DNA from: Gammaproteobacteria bacterium
Lineage (GTDB): Bacteria; Pseudomonadota; Gammaproteobacteria; Chromatiales; Chromatiaceae
DNA length: 36,357 bases
Assembly: GCA_020445335.1 (NCBI GenBank)
Contig: JAGRGU010000058.1
Location: 1 to 36,357 of the forward strand
Direction: 5' to 3'
Position numbers and translations under genes: made by a program. The notes under the pieces are model-generated. The model searched no databases and was not told the DNA's origin. It saw only the letters and a list, made by a program, of their open reading frames with translations. Positions 1 to 8,985 of this stretch are shown here, piece after piece (the first letter of the stretch is position 1; each line of letters opens with the position of its first letter).

Positions 1-1
1 C

Positions 2-1846
2 CGTGGCGAGTTCGAAGAGCGGCTCAAGGCGGTGCTGAACGACCTGGCCAAGCAGGAGGGGCAGATCATTCTCTTTATCGACGAGCTGCACACCATGGTC
101 GGGGCGGGTAAGGCCGAAGGGGCGATGGACGCCGGTAACATGCTCAAGCCGGCGCTGGCACGCGGCGAGTTGCACTGCGTCGGCGCCACCACGCTGGACG
201 AGTATCGCCAGTACATCGAGAAGGATGCGGCACTGGAGCGCCGCTTCCAGAAGGTGCTGGTCGAGGAGCCGACTGTCGAGGATACCATTGCCATCCTGCG
301 CGGGCTGAAGGAGCGCTACGAGGTGCACCACGGCGTCGATATCACCGATCCGGCGATCGTTGCCGCTGCGACCCTGTCGCACCGCTATATCACTGACCGT
401 CAGCTGCCGGATAAAGCGATCGATCTGATCGACGAGTCAGCCTCGCTGATCCGTATGGAGATCGACTCACTGCCGGAGGGGATGGACCGCCTCGAGCGGC
501 GTCTGATTCAGCTGAAGATCGAACGCGAGGCACTCAACAAGGAGACCGACGAGGCGTCCAAGAAGCGGCTGGCGGACCTGGAGTCGCAGATCGAGCGATT
601 GGAGCGGGAGTTCTCCGACCTCGAAGAGGTGTGGAAGTCCGAGAAGGCGGCGTTGCAGGGGGCCGCGCACATCAAGGAGGAGTTGGAGAGGGCGCGCCTC
701 GAGATGGAGACCGCACGCCGGGCGAGCGACCTGCAACGCATGTCCGAACTGCAGTACGGGCGTATCCCCGAGCTGGAGAAGCAGCTCGAACGCGCGGCAC
801 AGGCGGAGACCGCCGAGATGACGCTGCTGCGCAACAAGGTGACCGAAGAGGAGATCGCCGACGTGGTCTCCAAGTGGACCGGCATTCCGGTCTCGAAGAT
901 GCTCGAGGGCGAGCGTGAGAAGCTGCTGCAGATGGAGTCGGCATTGGCCCGCAGGGTGATCGGTCAACAGGAAGCGGTAAGCGCCGTCGCCAACGCGATC
1001 CGCCGCTCGCGTGCCGGATTGGCCGACCCGAACCGGCCCAACGGCTCGTTCCTGTTCCTGGGTCCGACCGGTGTCGGCAAGACCGAGCTGTGCAAGTCGC
1101 TGGCCGAATTCCTGTTCGATACCGAAGAGGCGATGGTGCGCATCGACATGTCGGAGTTCATGGAGAAGCACTCGGTGGCCCGCCTGATCGGTGCGCCTCC
1201 CGGCTATGTCGGTTACGAAGAGGGGGGCTACCTGACCGAGCTGGTGCGCCGTCGGCCCTACAGCGTGATTCTGATGGACGAAGTGGAGAAGGCGCACCCC
1301 GACGTCTTCAATATTCTGCTGCAGGTGCTCGAGGACGGCCGCCTCACCGACGGCCATGGGCGCACGGTCGACTTTCGCAACACTGTTATCGTGATGACCT
1401 CGAACCTCGGCTCCCAGCTGATTCAGGAGTTGGCACGCGAGGAGGATTACGAGGCGATGAAGCGGGCGGTGATGGAGGTGGTGGGGCAGCACTTCCGCCC
1501 CGAGTTCATCAACCGCGTAGACGAGAGCGTGGTCTTCCATCCGCTCGGACGTGAGCAGATTCGCGCCATCACGGTGATACAGATCGACTACCTGCGCAAG
1601 CGCCTGGCCGACCGGGAGATGATGCTCGAGATCAGCGACGCCGCGCTCGATCGTCTTGGCGACGCGGGTTTCGATCCGGTCTACGGCGCGCGGCCGCTGA
1701 AGCGGGCCATCCAGCAGCAGCTGGAGAATCCGTTGGCGCAGCAGATACTGGCCGGAGAGTTCATGGCTGGCGACACCATCAGGGTGGATGCGGCGGGCGA
1801 TAGCCTGACTTTCACCAAAAAGGGATCGGCGGCCAGCGCCGCCTGA
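2..1846 (+). CDS. clpB: ClpB disaggregase, C-terminal 614 residues (5' truncated by window edge)
   Basis: This is the AAA+ unfoldase that works with DnaK to pull proteins out of aggregates in the cytoplasm. The reading frame is already open at base 2, so roughly the first 260 residues lie outside the window. Visible in order are the Walker B of the first ATPase domain ([14 protein letters not shown]), the arginine-finger region ALERRFQKV, the long charged coiled-coil middle domain (from about residue 145 of the visible part), the linker [23 protein letters not shown], the second Walker A ([10 protein letters not shown]), GYVGYEEGG pore loop, second Walker B ([13 protein letters not shown]) and the C-terminal small domain with [14 protein letters not shown]. 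It ends SAASAA, slightly longer than the E. coli protein. No frame breaks are seen. A hairpin with a T-run lies 154 bases past the stop. Identification is very secure by near-identity to E. coli ClpB. Confidence 0.98.
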   Translation, partial: RGEFEERLKAVLNDLAKQEGQIILFIDELHTMVGAGKAEGAMDAGNMLKPALARGELHCVGATTLDEYRQYIEKDAALERRFQKVLVEEPTVEDTIAILRGLKERYEVHHGVDITDPAIVAAATLSHRYITDRQLPDKAIDLIDESASLIRMEIDSLPEGMDRLERRLIQLKIEREALNKETDEASKKRLADLESQIERLEREFSDLEEVWKSEKAALQGAAHIKEELERARLEMETARRASDLQRMSELQYGRIPELEKQLERAAQAETAEMTLLRNKVTEEEIADVVSKWTGIPVSKMLEGEREKLLQMESALARRVIGQQEAVSAVANAIRRSRAGLADPNRPNGSFLFLGPTGVGKTELCKSLAEFLFDTEEAMVRIDMSEFMEKHSVARLIGAPPGYVGYEEGGYLTELVRRRPYSVILMDEVEKAHPDVFNILLQVLEDGRLTDGHGRTVDFRNTVIVMTSNLGSQLIQELAREEDYEAMKRAVMEVVGQHFRPEFINRVDESVVFHPLGREQIRAITVIQIDYLRKRLADREMMLEISDAALDRLGDAGFDPVYGARPLKRAIQQQLENPLAQQILAGEFMAGDTIRVDAAGDSLTFTKKGSAASAA

Positions 1847-2000
1847 TCCGCTTCGTCGAACTGGCGCAAGCCAGGATGACGAGGCTCGAATTGGCGCCTG
1901 GTTTCCGAAGTTCCACCCTTCGGTCCCTGCCCGGCGCCGCCTTGCGCCACTGCTCCGGTCTGTACCGGATTGATGGGGATGGGGGAGTGTCTCAGTGGCG

Positions 2001-2030
2001 ACTTTCCCTCTTCTGTCTGGGAAAGTTTTT
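2001..2030 (+). terminator. Hairpin plus T-run, clpB terminator or kinase attenuator
   Basis: ACTTTCCC (2001-2008) pairs perfectly with GGGAAAGT (2019-2026) around a 10-base loop, and the stem runs directly into a T-run (2026-2030). This is the form of an intrinsic terminator. It can end clpB transcripts, or attenuate transcripts continuing into the kinase gene that starts 25 bases later. The rest of the 208-base gap from 1847 to 2054 holds a second small palindrome (TCCGGT-CTGT-ACCGGA, 1954-1969) and no clear promoter. Confidence 0.55.
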
Positions 2031-2054
2031 CCGCCTCCGGTCGCTATCCCCTCT

Positions 2055-4427
2055 ATGCAGACGATAGGAAGATTCAGGGTTGGGAAAAAGCTGGGTGCCG
2101 GTGCGCAGGGGAGCGTCTTTCTCTGCCTCGACCCGGACCTGCAGCGCAAGGTCGCGATCAAGGTTCTGAACCGCTCGGCGCTGGGTGAAGAGCAGGATTT
2201 TCTGCGCGAAGCGCGTGCCATCAGCCAGATCCAGCACCCCAACATCGTCTCCATCTACGACGTCGGCAAACAGCAGCAACACCCCTATCTGGTATTCGAA
2301 TATGTCGAGGGGGAGCTGCTGTCGCAGCGGCTGCAGAAGATGAACGGCGATATCCAACAGAAACTGGATATCTTCGGCGCGATGCTCTCCGGGATCGATC
2401 AGGTTCACCGGCGCGGCATCGTGCACCGTGACCTGAAACCTTCCAATGTCATCATCGGCAACGATGGCCTGCCCAAGATCATGGATTTCGGTATCTCGCG
2501 TACCGGTTCGAGTGAACAGGAGAAGAGCCGGGTGCGTACCGGAACTCCGCGCTATATGGCGCCGGAGTATATTGCCAGCGGTGAGGTCAACCCGAGCGCC
2601 GACGTGTTCGCCTTGGGGGCGATCCTGTTCGAGATGCTGACCGGAAAAAAGGCCTTCGACGCGCCTTCGCGTCAGGTGCTGCTGGCCAGCATCCGCAGCA
2701 AGCATGTGCCGCCGCCTTCCGAGCTGAACAGCCAGATCAGCGAAGGGCTCGACGCCATCGTGCTGAAGGCGCTGGAGAAAGAGCCCGCTGCGCGCTACCG
2801 CGACGCCGGTGAGATGCTGGGTGCGCTGGTGAAGTACCGCGAATCGGGCGAGAGCCCGGAGAGCACTAGTTCGGGCTCCAAGGGCACGATCGAGTTCCTG
2901 CTGCGGCGCATGCAGCACAAGAGCGACTTCCCCGTGCTCTCCGAGTCTATCCGCTCGCTCAATCAGCTGAGCAGTTCCGAAGAGCAGGATGTGAGCCATC
3001 TGGCCAGCGTCATCATCAGGGATTTCGCGCTCACCAACAAAATCCTCAAGGTGGTCAATTCGGCCTACTACAGCCGCTTCGCCGGCAAGATCGGCAGCGT
3101 CAGCCGCGCTATCGTGGTGCTCGGCATCAAGACCATCCGCTCCATCGCCGCATCGCTGATCTTCTTCGAGCACCTGCACAACCGCTCCCAGGCAACGCGT
3201 CTGAAAGAGGAGATCTGTGCCGCGGTGTTCGGCGCCACGCTCTCGAAGCAGGCGGCGACGGATGCGCGGATGGAGGATATCGAAGGGACCTTTCTCTGCG
3301 GCATGATGCACAACATGGGACGGATTCTTGTCGCCTACTACCTGACCGACGAGAGTGAGGAGATTGAACGCCTGGAGAAACAGGAGGGGATGGATTCGGA
3401 AGGTGCGCAACGTCGCGTCCTGGGCATGACCTTCGAGCAGATCGGCATCGCCATCGCCAAGCAGTGGAACTTTCCCAAAGAGATCACGCTCGGCATGGCA
3501 CGGGTCAACCCCAAGTCACCCGGCGACCTCAAGCGCGCCGACGTCAAGACGCGGCTGATAGCGAGTTTCGCCAACGAAGCGGCCAAGGCGATCGGTGATG
3601 CAGAACCCGGAGACAAGGCACCCTGCCGCCATATTCTCAAGCGCTACCGCATGAGCCTGGCAATCAGCGACCAGCGCTTCGAGGGGATGGTGGAACGGGC
3701 GCGCGATGAGTTCATGGAGCTCAGCAGCAGTCTGGCGGTAACCGGGCGCGGAGCGACCCCGTTCGTACAGCGGCTGATCGCGGCACCAGGGGAGGGGCCG
3801 GAGGAGCCACTGTCGCGCACCCAGGAGGTAACGGAGACCTGTCTGCTGGAGAGCGAACAGGCGAGCGACGGAATGGCCCCGCCGGATATCAGTGCCGGCC
3901 GCCCGTCACCGGATGCGGAGCTGATCATGACCGAAGGTCTGCAGGAGGTGACCGCGATGATGCTGGATGAGAAGTGCAATGTCTCTCAGATCTTCAACGT
4001 CGTGCTGGAGACCATCTACCGGGCGATGGCCTACCAGCACGTGGTCCTCTGCCTGCAGGATGTCAAGAGCCAGAGTTACGCTGCCCGGCTCGGCTTCGGC
4101 GAGGAGATCGAAAGTTTCATGCAGGAGTTCAAGTTCCCGTCACGCTACAGCAACACGGTGTTTCATGTGGCGTTGAAGAACGGTGTTGACCTCTATATCG
4201 AGGACTGCAAGGCGCAGAAGATTCAGGACAATATCCCCGAGTGGTATACCGCGATCAGCCATGCCGGATCTTTCATCCTGCTGCCGTTGCTGGTCAATCA
4301 GAGAGCGCTGGGCATGATTTACGCGGATCACCCGAAACGCCGCGGCGTCGATCTCAGCGGCAAACAGCTGAATCTTCTGAAAGCACTGCGCAACCAGCTG
4401 GTGCTGGCATTTCGCGCCAGACCCTGA
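2055..4427 (+). CDS. Ser/Thr protein kinase - HDOD - GAF fusion protein (790 aa)
   Basis: This is a cytoplasmic three-module signalling protein. Residues 5-265 form a complete Hanks-type kinase: glycine loop GAGAQGSVF, lysine K36 in VAIK, catalytic HRDLKPSN with D126, DFG at D144, and the activation segment GTPRYMAPE. Residues about 278-520 form an HDOD domain (FALTNKILKVVNSAYYSR, AIVVLGIKTIRSIAAS) in which the usual HD pair reads HN (H419-N420), so it is probably a non-catalytic docking domain. A Ser/Pro-rich linker leads to a GAF-like sensor at about 621-790. No membrane segment is seen. Start: GTG at 1995 has a better ribosome site (GGGGGAG), but its 20 extra codons are AT-rich at third positions and contain the 2001-2030 hairpin, so ATG 2055 is preferred. 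The target is unknown. HDOD proteins often act in chemotaxis, c-di-GMP or motility control, which is only an inference here. Confidence 0.85.
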   Translation: MQTIGRFRVGKKLGAGAQGSVFLCLDPDLQRKVAIKVLNRSALGEEQDFLREARAISQIQHPNIVSIYDVGKQQQHPYLVFEYVEGELLSQRLQKMNGDIQQKLDIFGAMLSGIDQVHRRGIVHRDLKPSNVIIGNDGLPKIMDFGISRTGSSEQEKSRVRTGTPRYMAPEYIASGEVNPSADVFALGAILFEMLTGKKAFDAPSRQVLLASIRSKHVPPPSELNSQISEGLDAIVLKALEKEPAARYRDAGEMLGALVKYRESGESPESTSSGSKGTIEFLLRRMQHKSDFPVLSESIRSLNQLSSSEEQDVSHLASVIIRDFALTNKILKVVNSAYYSRFAGKIGSVSRAIVVLGIKTIRSIAASLIFFEHLHNRSQATRLKEEICAAVFGATLSKQAATDARMEDIEGTFLCGMMHNMGRILVAYYLTDESEEIERLEKQEGMDSEGAQRRVLGMTFEQIGIAIAKQWNFPKEITLGMARVNPKSPGDLKRADVKTRLIASFANEAAKAIGDAEPGDKAPCRHILKRYRMSLAISDQRFEGMVERARDEFMELSSSLAVTGRGATPFVQRLIAAPGEGPEEPLSRTQEVTETCLLESEQASDGMAPPDISAGRPSPDAELIMTEGLQEVTAMMLDEKCNVSQIFNVVLETIYRAMAYQHVVLCLQDVKSQSYAARLGFGEEIESFMQEFKFPSRYSNTVFHVALKNGVDLYIEDCKAQKIQDNIPEWYTAISHAGSFILLPLLVNQRALGMIYADHPKRRGVDLSGKQLNLLKALRNQLVLAFRARP

Positions 4428-4443
4428 ACGCCGCTTGCCGGCT

Positions 4444-4635
4444 TCACTCGGTCACGGCGTCCCGTTTCTCCTGCCGCTCTCTGACGCGCTCCGCCTTCTG
4501 CTTCTCGACCAGCTCGATATACTCCTTGGGCGTGGCGGTGACACCGCTCTCGGGGCGTTGCTCGGGCGCGTGATAGGCGTAGATCACGACGCCGACCAGG
4601 ACGATGAATACCGGGAAGAAGGGCTTGACGGTCAT
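4444..4635 (-). CDS. Small single-pass membrane protein (63 aa), function unknown
   Basis: The protein begins MTVKPFFPVFIVLVGVVIYAYH, which gives one clear hydrophobic segment at about residues 6-22, followed by a short Pro-rich stretch and a highly charged, probably helical tail (KEYIELVEKQKAERVRERQEKRD). This layout suggests a small inner-membrane protein with a charged soluble tail. ATG 4635 is preferred over an upstream in-frame start at 4815 because AGGAG lies about 10 bases before it and because the upstream part overlaps the HAD gene and has no protein-like character. It lies 134 bases downstream of the HAD phosphatase gene on the same strand and converges with the kinase gene, leaving 16 bases between the two stops. 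I do not recognise the family. Confidence 0.6.
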   Translation of the reverse strand: MTVKPFFPVFIVLVGVVIYAYHAPEQRPESGVTATPKEYIELVEKQKAERVRERQEKRDAVTE

Positions 4636-4769
4636 GGCTGGGCGAACTCCTGTCTCAGGGCGCGGATGGTCGTCCGCTGACGCGGGTTGCTGGCAGATCC
4701 GGCAGCCCGACCATATGCTGCGCCCTTGTCGGGAGTATAGTTCAGAGCGCTTGTCACGACCCTGACCCG

Positions 4770-5495
4770 CTAGGTCGGCGCGAGGTCGCCCTGCCGCAGC
4801 GTGATCACCGGCCAACCCTGCTTTCGCGCCTGCAGCAACAGTTTCTCATCGGGGTCGACCGCAACCGGGTGCTCCACCAGTTCCAGCAACGGAATGTCGT
4901 TGTGCGAGTCACTGTAGAAACTGCTGCCGCGGAGGTCTTCCTTGCGTGCCTTCAGCCAGTTTTGCAAGCGTTCCACCTTACCCTCGCGGAAGCTCGGAAT
5001 CCCCTCCACCTCACCGGTATAGCGGCCGTCCCTGATCTGCGGCTGTGTGGCAATCAGGTGCTCGATTCCCAGCATTTCGGCGATCGGCGCGGTGACGAAG
5101 GCGTTGGTTGCGGTAATGATCAGCAACGTGTCGCCGGCCTGGCGGTGGCGCTCCACCAGTTCGCGCGCTGCCGGCGTGATGATGGGAATTATCTTCTGCC
5201 GCAGAAAAGCATCCCGCCAGCGCCGCAGCTGCTCCATGCCATTGTCACGCAGCGGCCGCAGCGAGAAACGCAAAAACTCGTGGATGTCCAGCTCGCCGGC
5301 TTCGTACTGCTGGAAGAAACGCAGGTTCTCCGTCTCGTACTGTTCACGGTCGACGACACCGGTTTCGGCGAGAAACACCCCCCACAGGTAGTCGGAGTCA
5401 CCGTCCAGCAGGGTGTTGTCCAGATCGAAGATTGCCAGTGCCAAGTCGCTTGCTCCCGTTGACTGCGACCGCCACGAATCGAGGCGGGTCGCCAT
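4770..5495 (-). CDS. HAD-superfamily subclass IB phosphatase (SerB-like)
   Basis: A 241-residue cytoplasmic hydrolase of the HAD-IB group. Motif I is FDLDNTLL (nucleophile D24, acid D26), motif II lies in LLIITATNAF, the motif III lysine in REGKVERL and motif IV in YSDSHNDIPLLE. All catalytic positions are present. The helical cap between motifs I and II suits a small phosphorylated substrate, which cannot be named from sequence. ATG 5495 is used here. A TTG at 5444, preceded by GGGAG eight bases upstream, would give a protein starting directly at LALAIFDLDNT, as many relatives do, and may be the true start. It is divergent from rppH with 90 bases between. HAD-rppH-ptsP is a recurring neighbourhood in gammaproteobacteria, including Pseudomonas. 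Confidence 0.88.
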   Translation of the reverse strand: MATRLDSWRSQSTGASDLALAIFDLDNTLLDGDSDYLWGVFLAETGVVDREQYETENLRFFQQYEAGELDIHEFLRFSLRPLRDNGMEQLRRWRDAFLRQKIIPIITPAARELVERHRQAGDTLLIITATNAFVTAPIAEMLGIEHLIATQPQIRDGRYTGEVEGIPSFREGKVERLQNWLKARKEDLRGSSFYSDSHNDIPLLELVEHPVAVDPDEKLLLQARKQGWPVITLRQGDLAPT

Positions 5496-5585
5496 TCTAC
5501 CCCAATCTCCTGCAGACGGTTGCCCGTTGCCGGGGGAGTGTGGAACAATCGGTGTATATTTAAGACTTTACATTAGGGTTGTCCT

Positions 5586-6110
5586 TTGATCGATTCAGAA
5601 GGTTACAGACCCAATGTCGGTATCATTCTCTGCAATCGGCGGCGCCAGCTCTTCTGGGGACGCCGGGTTGGACAAAACTCCTGGCAGTTCCCCCAGGGCG
5701 GCATCAATCCGGATGAGTCGCCCGAACAGGCGATGTTCCGGGAGCTCGAGGAGGAGGTCGGCCTGAAGCCTCACCAGGTCGAGTTGTTGGGGGTTACCGA
5801 CGATTGGCTGCACTACCAGCTGCCCAAGCGCTTTCTGCGGCACAACTGCAGGCCGCTCTGTATCGGCCAGAAGCAGCGCTGGTTCCTGCTAAAGGTCCTC
5901 TGCTCGGAGACCGATTTCTGCCTGGATAACTCTCCCAAACCAGAGTTCGACGGCTGGCGCTGGGTGAAATACTGGCAGCCGTTGCGTGAAGTGATCTACT
6001 TCAAGCGCCGCGTTTACTCCAAGGCGCTCGAGGAACTCGCGCCTTTGCTCTTTCCGGAGGGGCCTCCGGTGCGCTCGCACAGCAACTATCTTCGCAACAA
6101 GCGGCGTTGA
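5586..6110 (+). CDS. rppH: RNA pyrophosphohydrolase RppH (Nudix)
   Basis: RppH removes pyrophosphate from the 5' end of primary transcripts, which opens them to RNase E decay. The 174 residues match the family throughout: N-terminal IDSEGYRPNVGIILCN, WQFPQGGI, and a complete Nudix box from G38 to L60 with the pattern G-x5-E-x7-REL-x-EE-x-GL. The downstream LPKRFLRHNCRPLCIGQKQRWFLLK block is typical. The start codon is TTG at 5586, as it encodes the conserved MIDSEGYRPNVG start and there is no in-frame ATG nearby. The gene is followed after 35 bases by ptsP, the same order as in E. coli, so the two probably form an operon. No strong promoter could be picked out in the AT-rich stretch at 5545-5580. 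Confidence 0.95.
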   Translation: MIDSEGYRPNVGIILCNRRRQLFWGRRVGQNSWQFPQGGINPDESPEQAMFRELEEEVGLKPHQVELLGVTDDWLHYQLPKRFLRHNCRPLCIGQKQRWFLLKVLCSETDFCLDNSPKPEFDGWRWVKYWQPLREVIYFKRRVYSKALEELAPLLFPEGPPVRSHSNYLRNKRR

Positions 6111-6145
6111 TCCGCGTGCCCCTTTGTCGCTGAGGATAAACGGGG

Positions 6146-8419
6146 ATGCGCTCGATGCTTGAGGTACTGCGCCGTATCGTCGAAGAGGTCAACGGTGCGC
6201 CCGATCTGGACAGTGCGCTGCAGTTGATCGTGAGTCAGGTCAAACGGGCGGTGAAGGCGGACGTCTGTTCGGTCTATCTCACCGACCATCAGCAGCGCAG
6301 GCACGTACTGCGGGCCACCCATGGTCTACGCCAGGAGGCGGTCGGCAAGGTGAGTCTGCCGCTGCATCGCGGTCTGGTTGGGCTGGTCTACGAACGGGCA
6401 GAGCCGATCAACGTCGACGACGCGCCCAGCCACCCCCGCTATCTCTTCGTCACCGAAACCGGCGAGGTTCCCTATCATGGTTTCCTCGGTGTTCCGGTGA
6501 TCCAGAATCGCAAGGTGCTCGGCGTGCTGGTGGTGCGGCAGCGCAAGCCGCGCATGTTCGAAGACAACGAGGTGACCTTCCTCTTCACGCTGGCTGCACA
6601 GCTCGCCGGGGCCATCACGCATGCCCAGGCGAACGGTGAGCTGGACGCCATGGGGGCACCGGGCGAGGCGCTCAAACGCTATCTCGAGGGACGAGCCAGT
6701 GCCACCGGCGTGGCGGTCGGCCGCGTGGTGGTCACCTATCAGATGGACGATCTGGCAGCCGTTCCCGAACGCCGCTGCAGCGATCCGAAGCTTGAGATTG
6801 CCCAGTTCCGCGACGCGGTCTCGCGCGTCGAGGAGAGCCTGCGACGGCTGCAGAGCCGGCTCGGAGAGGTGCTGCCGACCGAGGAGAAGGCGCTCTTCGA
6901 TGCGTTGTTGTTGATGCTGGGCAGCGACAGCCTGGTGACCCAGACCATCGCCAGGATCGAACAGGGCGAGTGGGTGCAGAGCGCCTTGCACCATACCATC
7001 GAGGAGCACGCACGGGTGTTCGACAAGATGGAGGATGTCTACCTGCGCGAGCGCGCCTCCGACATCCGCGATCTCGGTCGTCGCATCCTGATGCGTCTGC
7101 AGAGCGATACTCCGCGCGAAGTGGAGTACCCCGAACAGACCATCCTGGTCGGCGTGGAGGTGAGCGGGGTGGAGCTGATGGAGGTGCCGCGGGAGCGGTT
7201 AGCCGGCGTGGTCGCGGCGAAGGGATCGAGCGCGTCGCACGTGGCGATTCTGGCCCGTGCCATGGGGGTGCCGGCGGTGATGGGCGTGACCGATCTGCCG
7301 GTGGCGCGCATGGAGGGGCGAGAGGTGGTCGTCGACGGCTATCATGGCCGCGTCTATCTGTCGCCGACCCCGGCGGTGCGTCAGGAGTATCAGCGCATGC
7401 TGGAGGAGGACCGCCAGCTCTCGACCGAGATGGAGGCGCTCAGGGGAAGCGCGACGGAGACCACCGACGGAGTTTGCGTGTCGCTCTATCTCAATACCGG
7501 GCTGGTCTCCGAATTGGGTTCCATCGCCGACTACGAGGCAAGTGGTGTGGGCCTCTACCGCACCGAACTGCCATTCATGGTGAGTGACCGCTTCCCCGGC
7601 GAGACGGCGCAATTCGAAAACTATCGGCAGGTGCTGGAGCGCTTTGCGCCGCGGCCGGTGACGCTGCGCACGCTGGATATCGGCGGTGACAAACCGCTGC
7701 CCTATTTTCCGTTCGAGGAGTCCAACCCATTCCTCGGCTGGCGCGGCGTGCGTATCTCGCTGGATCATCCGGAGATCTTTCTCACCCAGATCCGCGCCAT
7801 GCTGCGCGCCGCGATCGGTCTGGACAACATGCAGATCATGTTGCCGATGATCTCCTCGGTGAACGAGGTCGACGAACTGCTGCTGATGATCCAGCGCGCA
7901 CATGACGAACTGCTGGAGGAAGGTCATCCGGTCGCGATGCCGAAGATCGGGGTGATGGTGGAGGTACCGGCGGCGGTCTATCTGGTGGCTGAGCTGGCGC
8001 GTCGGGTCGATTTCATTTCGGTGGGGACCAACGACCTGACCCAGTATCTGTTGGCTGTGGATCGCAACAACTCACGGGTGGCGGATCTCTACAATGAGCT
8101 GCATCCCGCGGTGCTGCGAGCGCTGGTGCAGATCGTGCGCGAGGCGGAACGTTTCAACTGCCCGGTCAGCGTCTGCGGCGAGATGGCGGGCAACCCGATG
8201 GCCTCGGTGCTGCTGCTGGGGATGGGGATCGAGGCGCTGAGTATGAGCGCGGGCAGTCTGCTGAAGATCAAATGGGTGGTGCAGAGTTTCAGCCGCGCGC
8301 AGACGAGGCAACTGCTGCAGGCCGCACTGCGGATGGAGAACGCCGAGCAGGTCCGGCCGCTGCTCGAACGCGCGCTGGAGGATGTGGGGCTCGGAGGATT
8401 GCTGCGGCCCGGAAAATAG
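6146..8419 (+). CDS. ptsP: PtsP, PEP-protein phosphotransferase of the nitrogen PTS (EI-Ntr)
   Basis: PtsP autophosphorylates with phosphoenolpyruvate and passes the phosphate to NPr (PtsO), the first step of the nitrogen-related phosphotransferase system. The 757 residues start with a GAF sensor domain (about 17-160, ADVCSVYLTD, FLGVPVIQNRKVLGVLVVRQR). The enzyme I region follows: the helical NPr-docking part, the swivelling domain with phosphohistidine H365 in GSSASHVAILARAMG, and the PEP-binding barrel with GLYRTELPFM, TLRTLDIGGDKPLPY, ISVGTNDLTQYLLAVDR and active C677 in VCGEMAGNP. All key residues are intact and the length is close to the 748 residues of E. coli PtsP. A second ATG three codons in (6155) is possible. 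It probably shares a transcript with rppH. No ptsO or ptsN is in this window. Confidence 0.97.
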   Translation: MRSMLEVLRRIVEEVNGAPDLDSALQLIVSQVKRAVKADVCSVYLTDHQQRRHVLRATHGLRQEAVGKVSLPLHRGLVGLVYERAEPINVDDAPSHPRYLFVTETGEVPYHGFLGVPVIQNRKVLGVLVVRQRKPRMFEDNEVTFLFTLAAQLAGAITHAQANGELDAMGAPGEALKRYLEGRASATGVAVGRVVVTYQMDDLAAVPERRCSDPKLEIAQFRDAVSRVEESLRRLQSRLGEVLPTEEKALFDALLLMLGSDSLVTQTIARIEQGEWVQSALHHTIEEHARVFDKMEDVYLRERASDIRDLGRRILMRLQSDTPREVEYPEQTILVGVEVSGVELMEVPRERLAGVVAAKGSSASHVAILARAMGVPAVMGVTDLPVARMEGREVVVDGYHGRVYLSPTPAVRQEYQRMLEEDRQLSTEMEALRGSATETTDGVCVSLYLNTGLVSELGSIADYEASGVGLYRTELPFMVSDRFPGETAQFENYRQVLERFAPRPVTLRTLDIGGDKPLPYFPFEESNPFLGWRGVRISLDHPEIFLTQIRAMLRAAIGLDNMQIMLPMISSVNEVDELLLMIQRAHDELLEEGHPVAMPKIGVMVEVPAAVYLVAELARRVDFISVGTNDLTQYLLAVDRNNSRVADLYNELHPAVLRALVQIVREAERFNCPVSVCGEMAGNPMASVLLLGMGIEALSMSAGSLLKIKWVVQSFSRAQTRQLLQAALRMENAEQVRPLLERALEDVGLGGLLRPGK

Positions 8420-8492
8420 CGTTTGTCACCTCACCGATAAGGTTGCGCGCCGATCGTCATACTTGACCGGTGCCGTCGGCGAAGATAAACAG

Positions 8493-8569
8493 TGGTGCCC
8501 CCGACACGATTCGAACGTGTGACCTCACCCTTAGGAGGGGTGCGCTCTATCCAACTGAGCTACGGGGGC
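8493..8569 (-). tRNA. tRNA-Arg (anticodon CCT)
   Basis: Read on the minus strand, this is a 77-base cloverleaf. The acceptor stem GCCCCCG pairs with CGGGGGC, the discriminator is A and CCA is encoded. The D arm is GCTC...GAGC, the anticodon stem CACCC/GGGTG encloses loop CTCCTAA, and the T loop is TTCGAAT. Anticodon CCT reads the AGG arginine codon. All stems pair fully. Confidence 0.97.
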
Positions 8570-8805
8570 GTTGACAGGGCCAACAGGTGAGCGAACCTAG
8601 CAGGTTTTGCACGCTTCGTCCAACCAGGCTGGCGCGCGGGGGCGCCGTTCATAAACTCATCTGAGTAAAACCGCTCGCCGAGAATATCACCTGTTTCAGA
8701 CTGTCGCTGAAATGTTCCGGCGATCCGTCCGGTCCTTTGAAGAGGAGTGGGAGTCCGCGTCGAGCGGGTCCGCCTGACCTGACGTTTTGCCGCCGAGGGT
8801 TGAAT

Positions 8806-8881
<76 letters not shown>

Positions 8882-8924
8882 ATACAGGGTGGGATTTTCA
8901 CCGAGAATCCCGGCCGAGGCAAGC

Positions 8925-8953
8925 TTGTTGTTTCGCTTGCCAACGCCTAACAT
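8925..8953 (+). promoter_or_regulatory. Possible sigma70 promoter of the radical SAM gene
   Basis: TTGTTG (8925-8930) and TAACAT (8948-8953) are separated by 17 bases and stand 32 bases before the ATG. The match is moderate. A perfect inverted repeat, GGCAAGC-N10-GCTTGCC (8918-8941), surrounds the -35 box and could be a regulator site. Confidence 0.3.
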
Positions 8954-8985
8954 TACAACCTCGTAAAAAGCAGGATGAACACCCG

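Noticed and set aside
1992..3410. A 472-codon minus-strand frame opposite the kinase gene
   Set aside because: The plus strand encodes a clear kinase-HDOD protein in the same region; this frame is its shadow.
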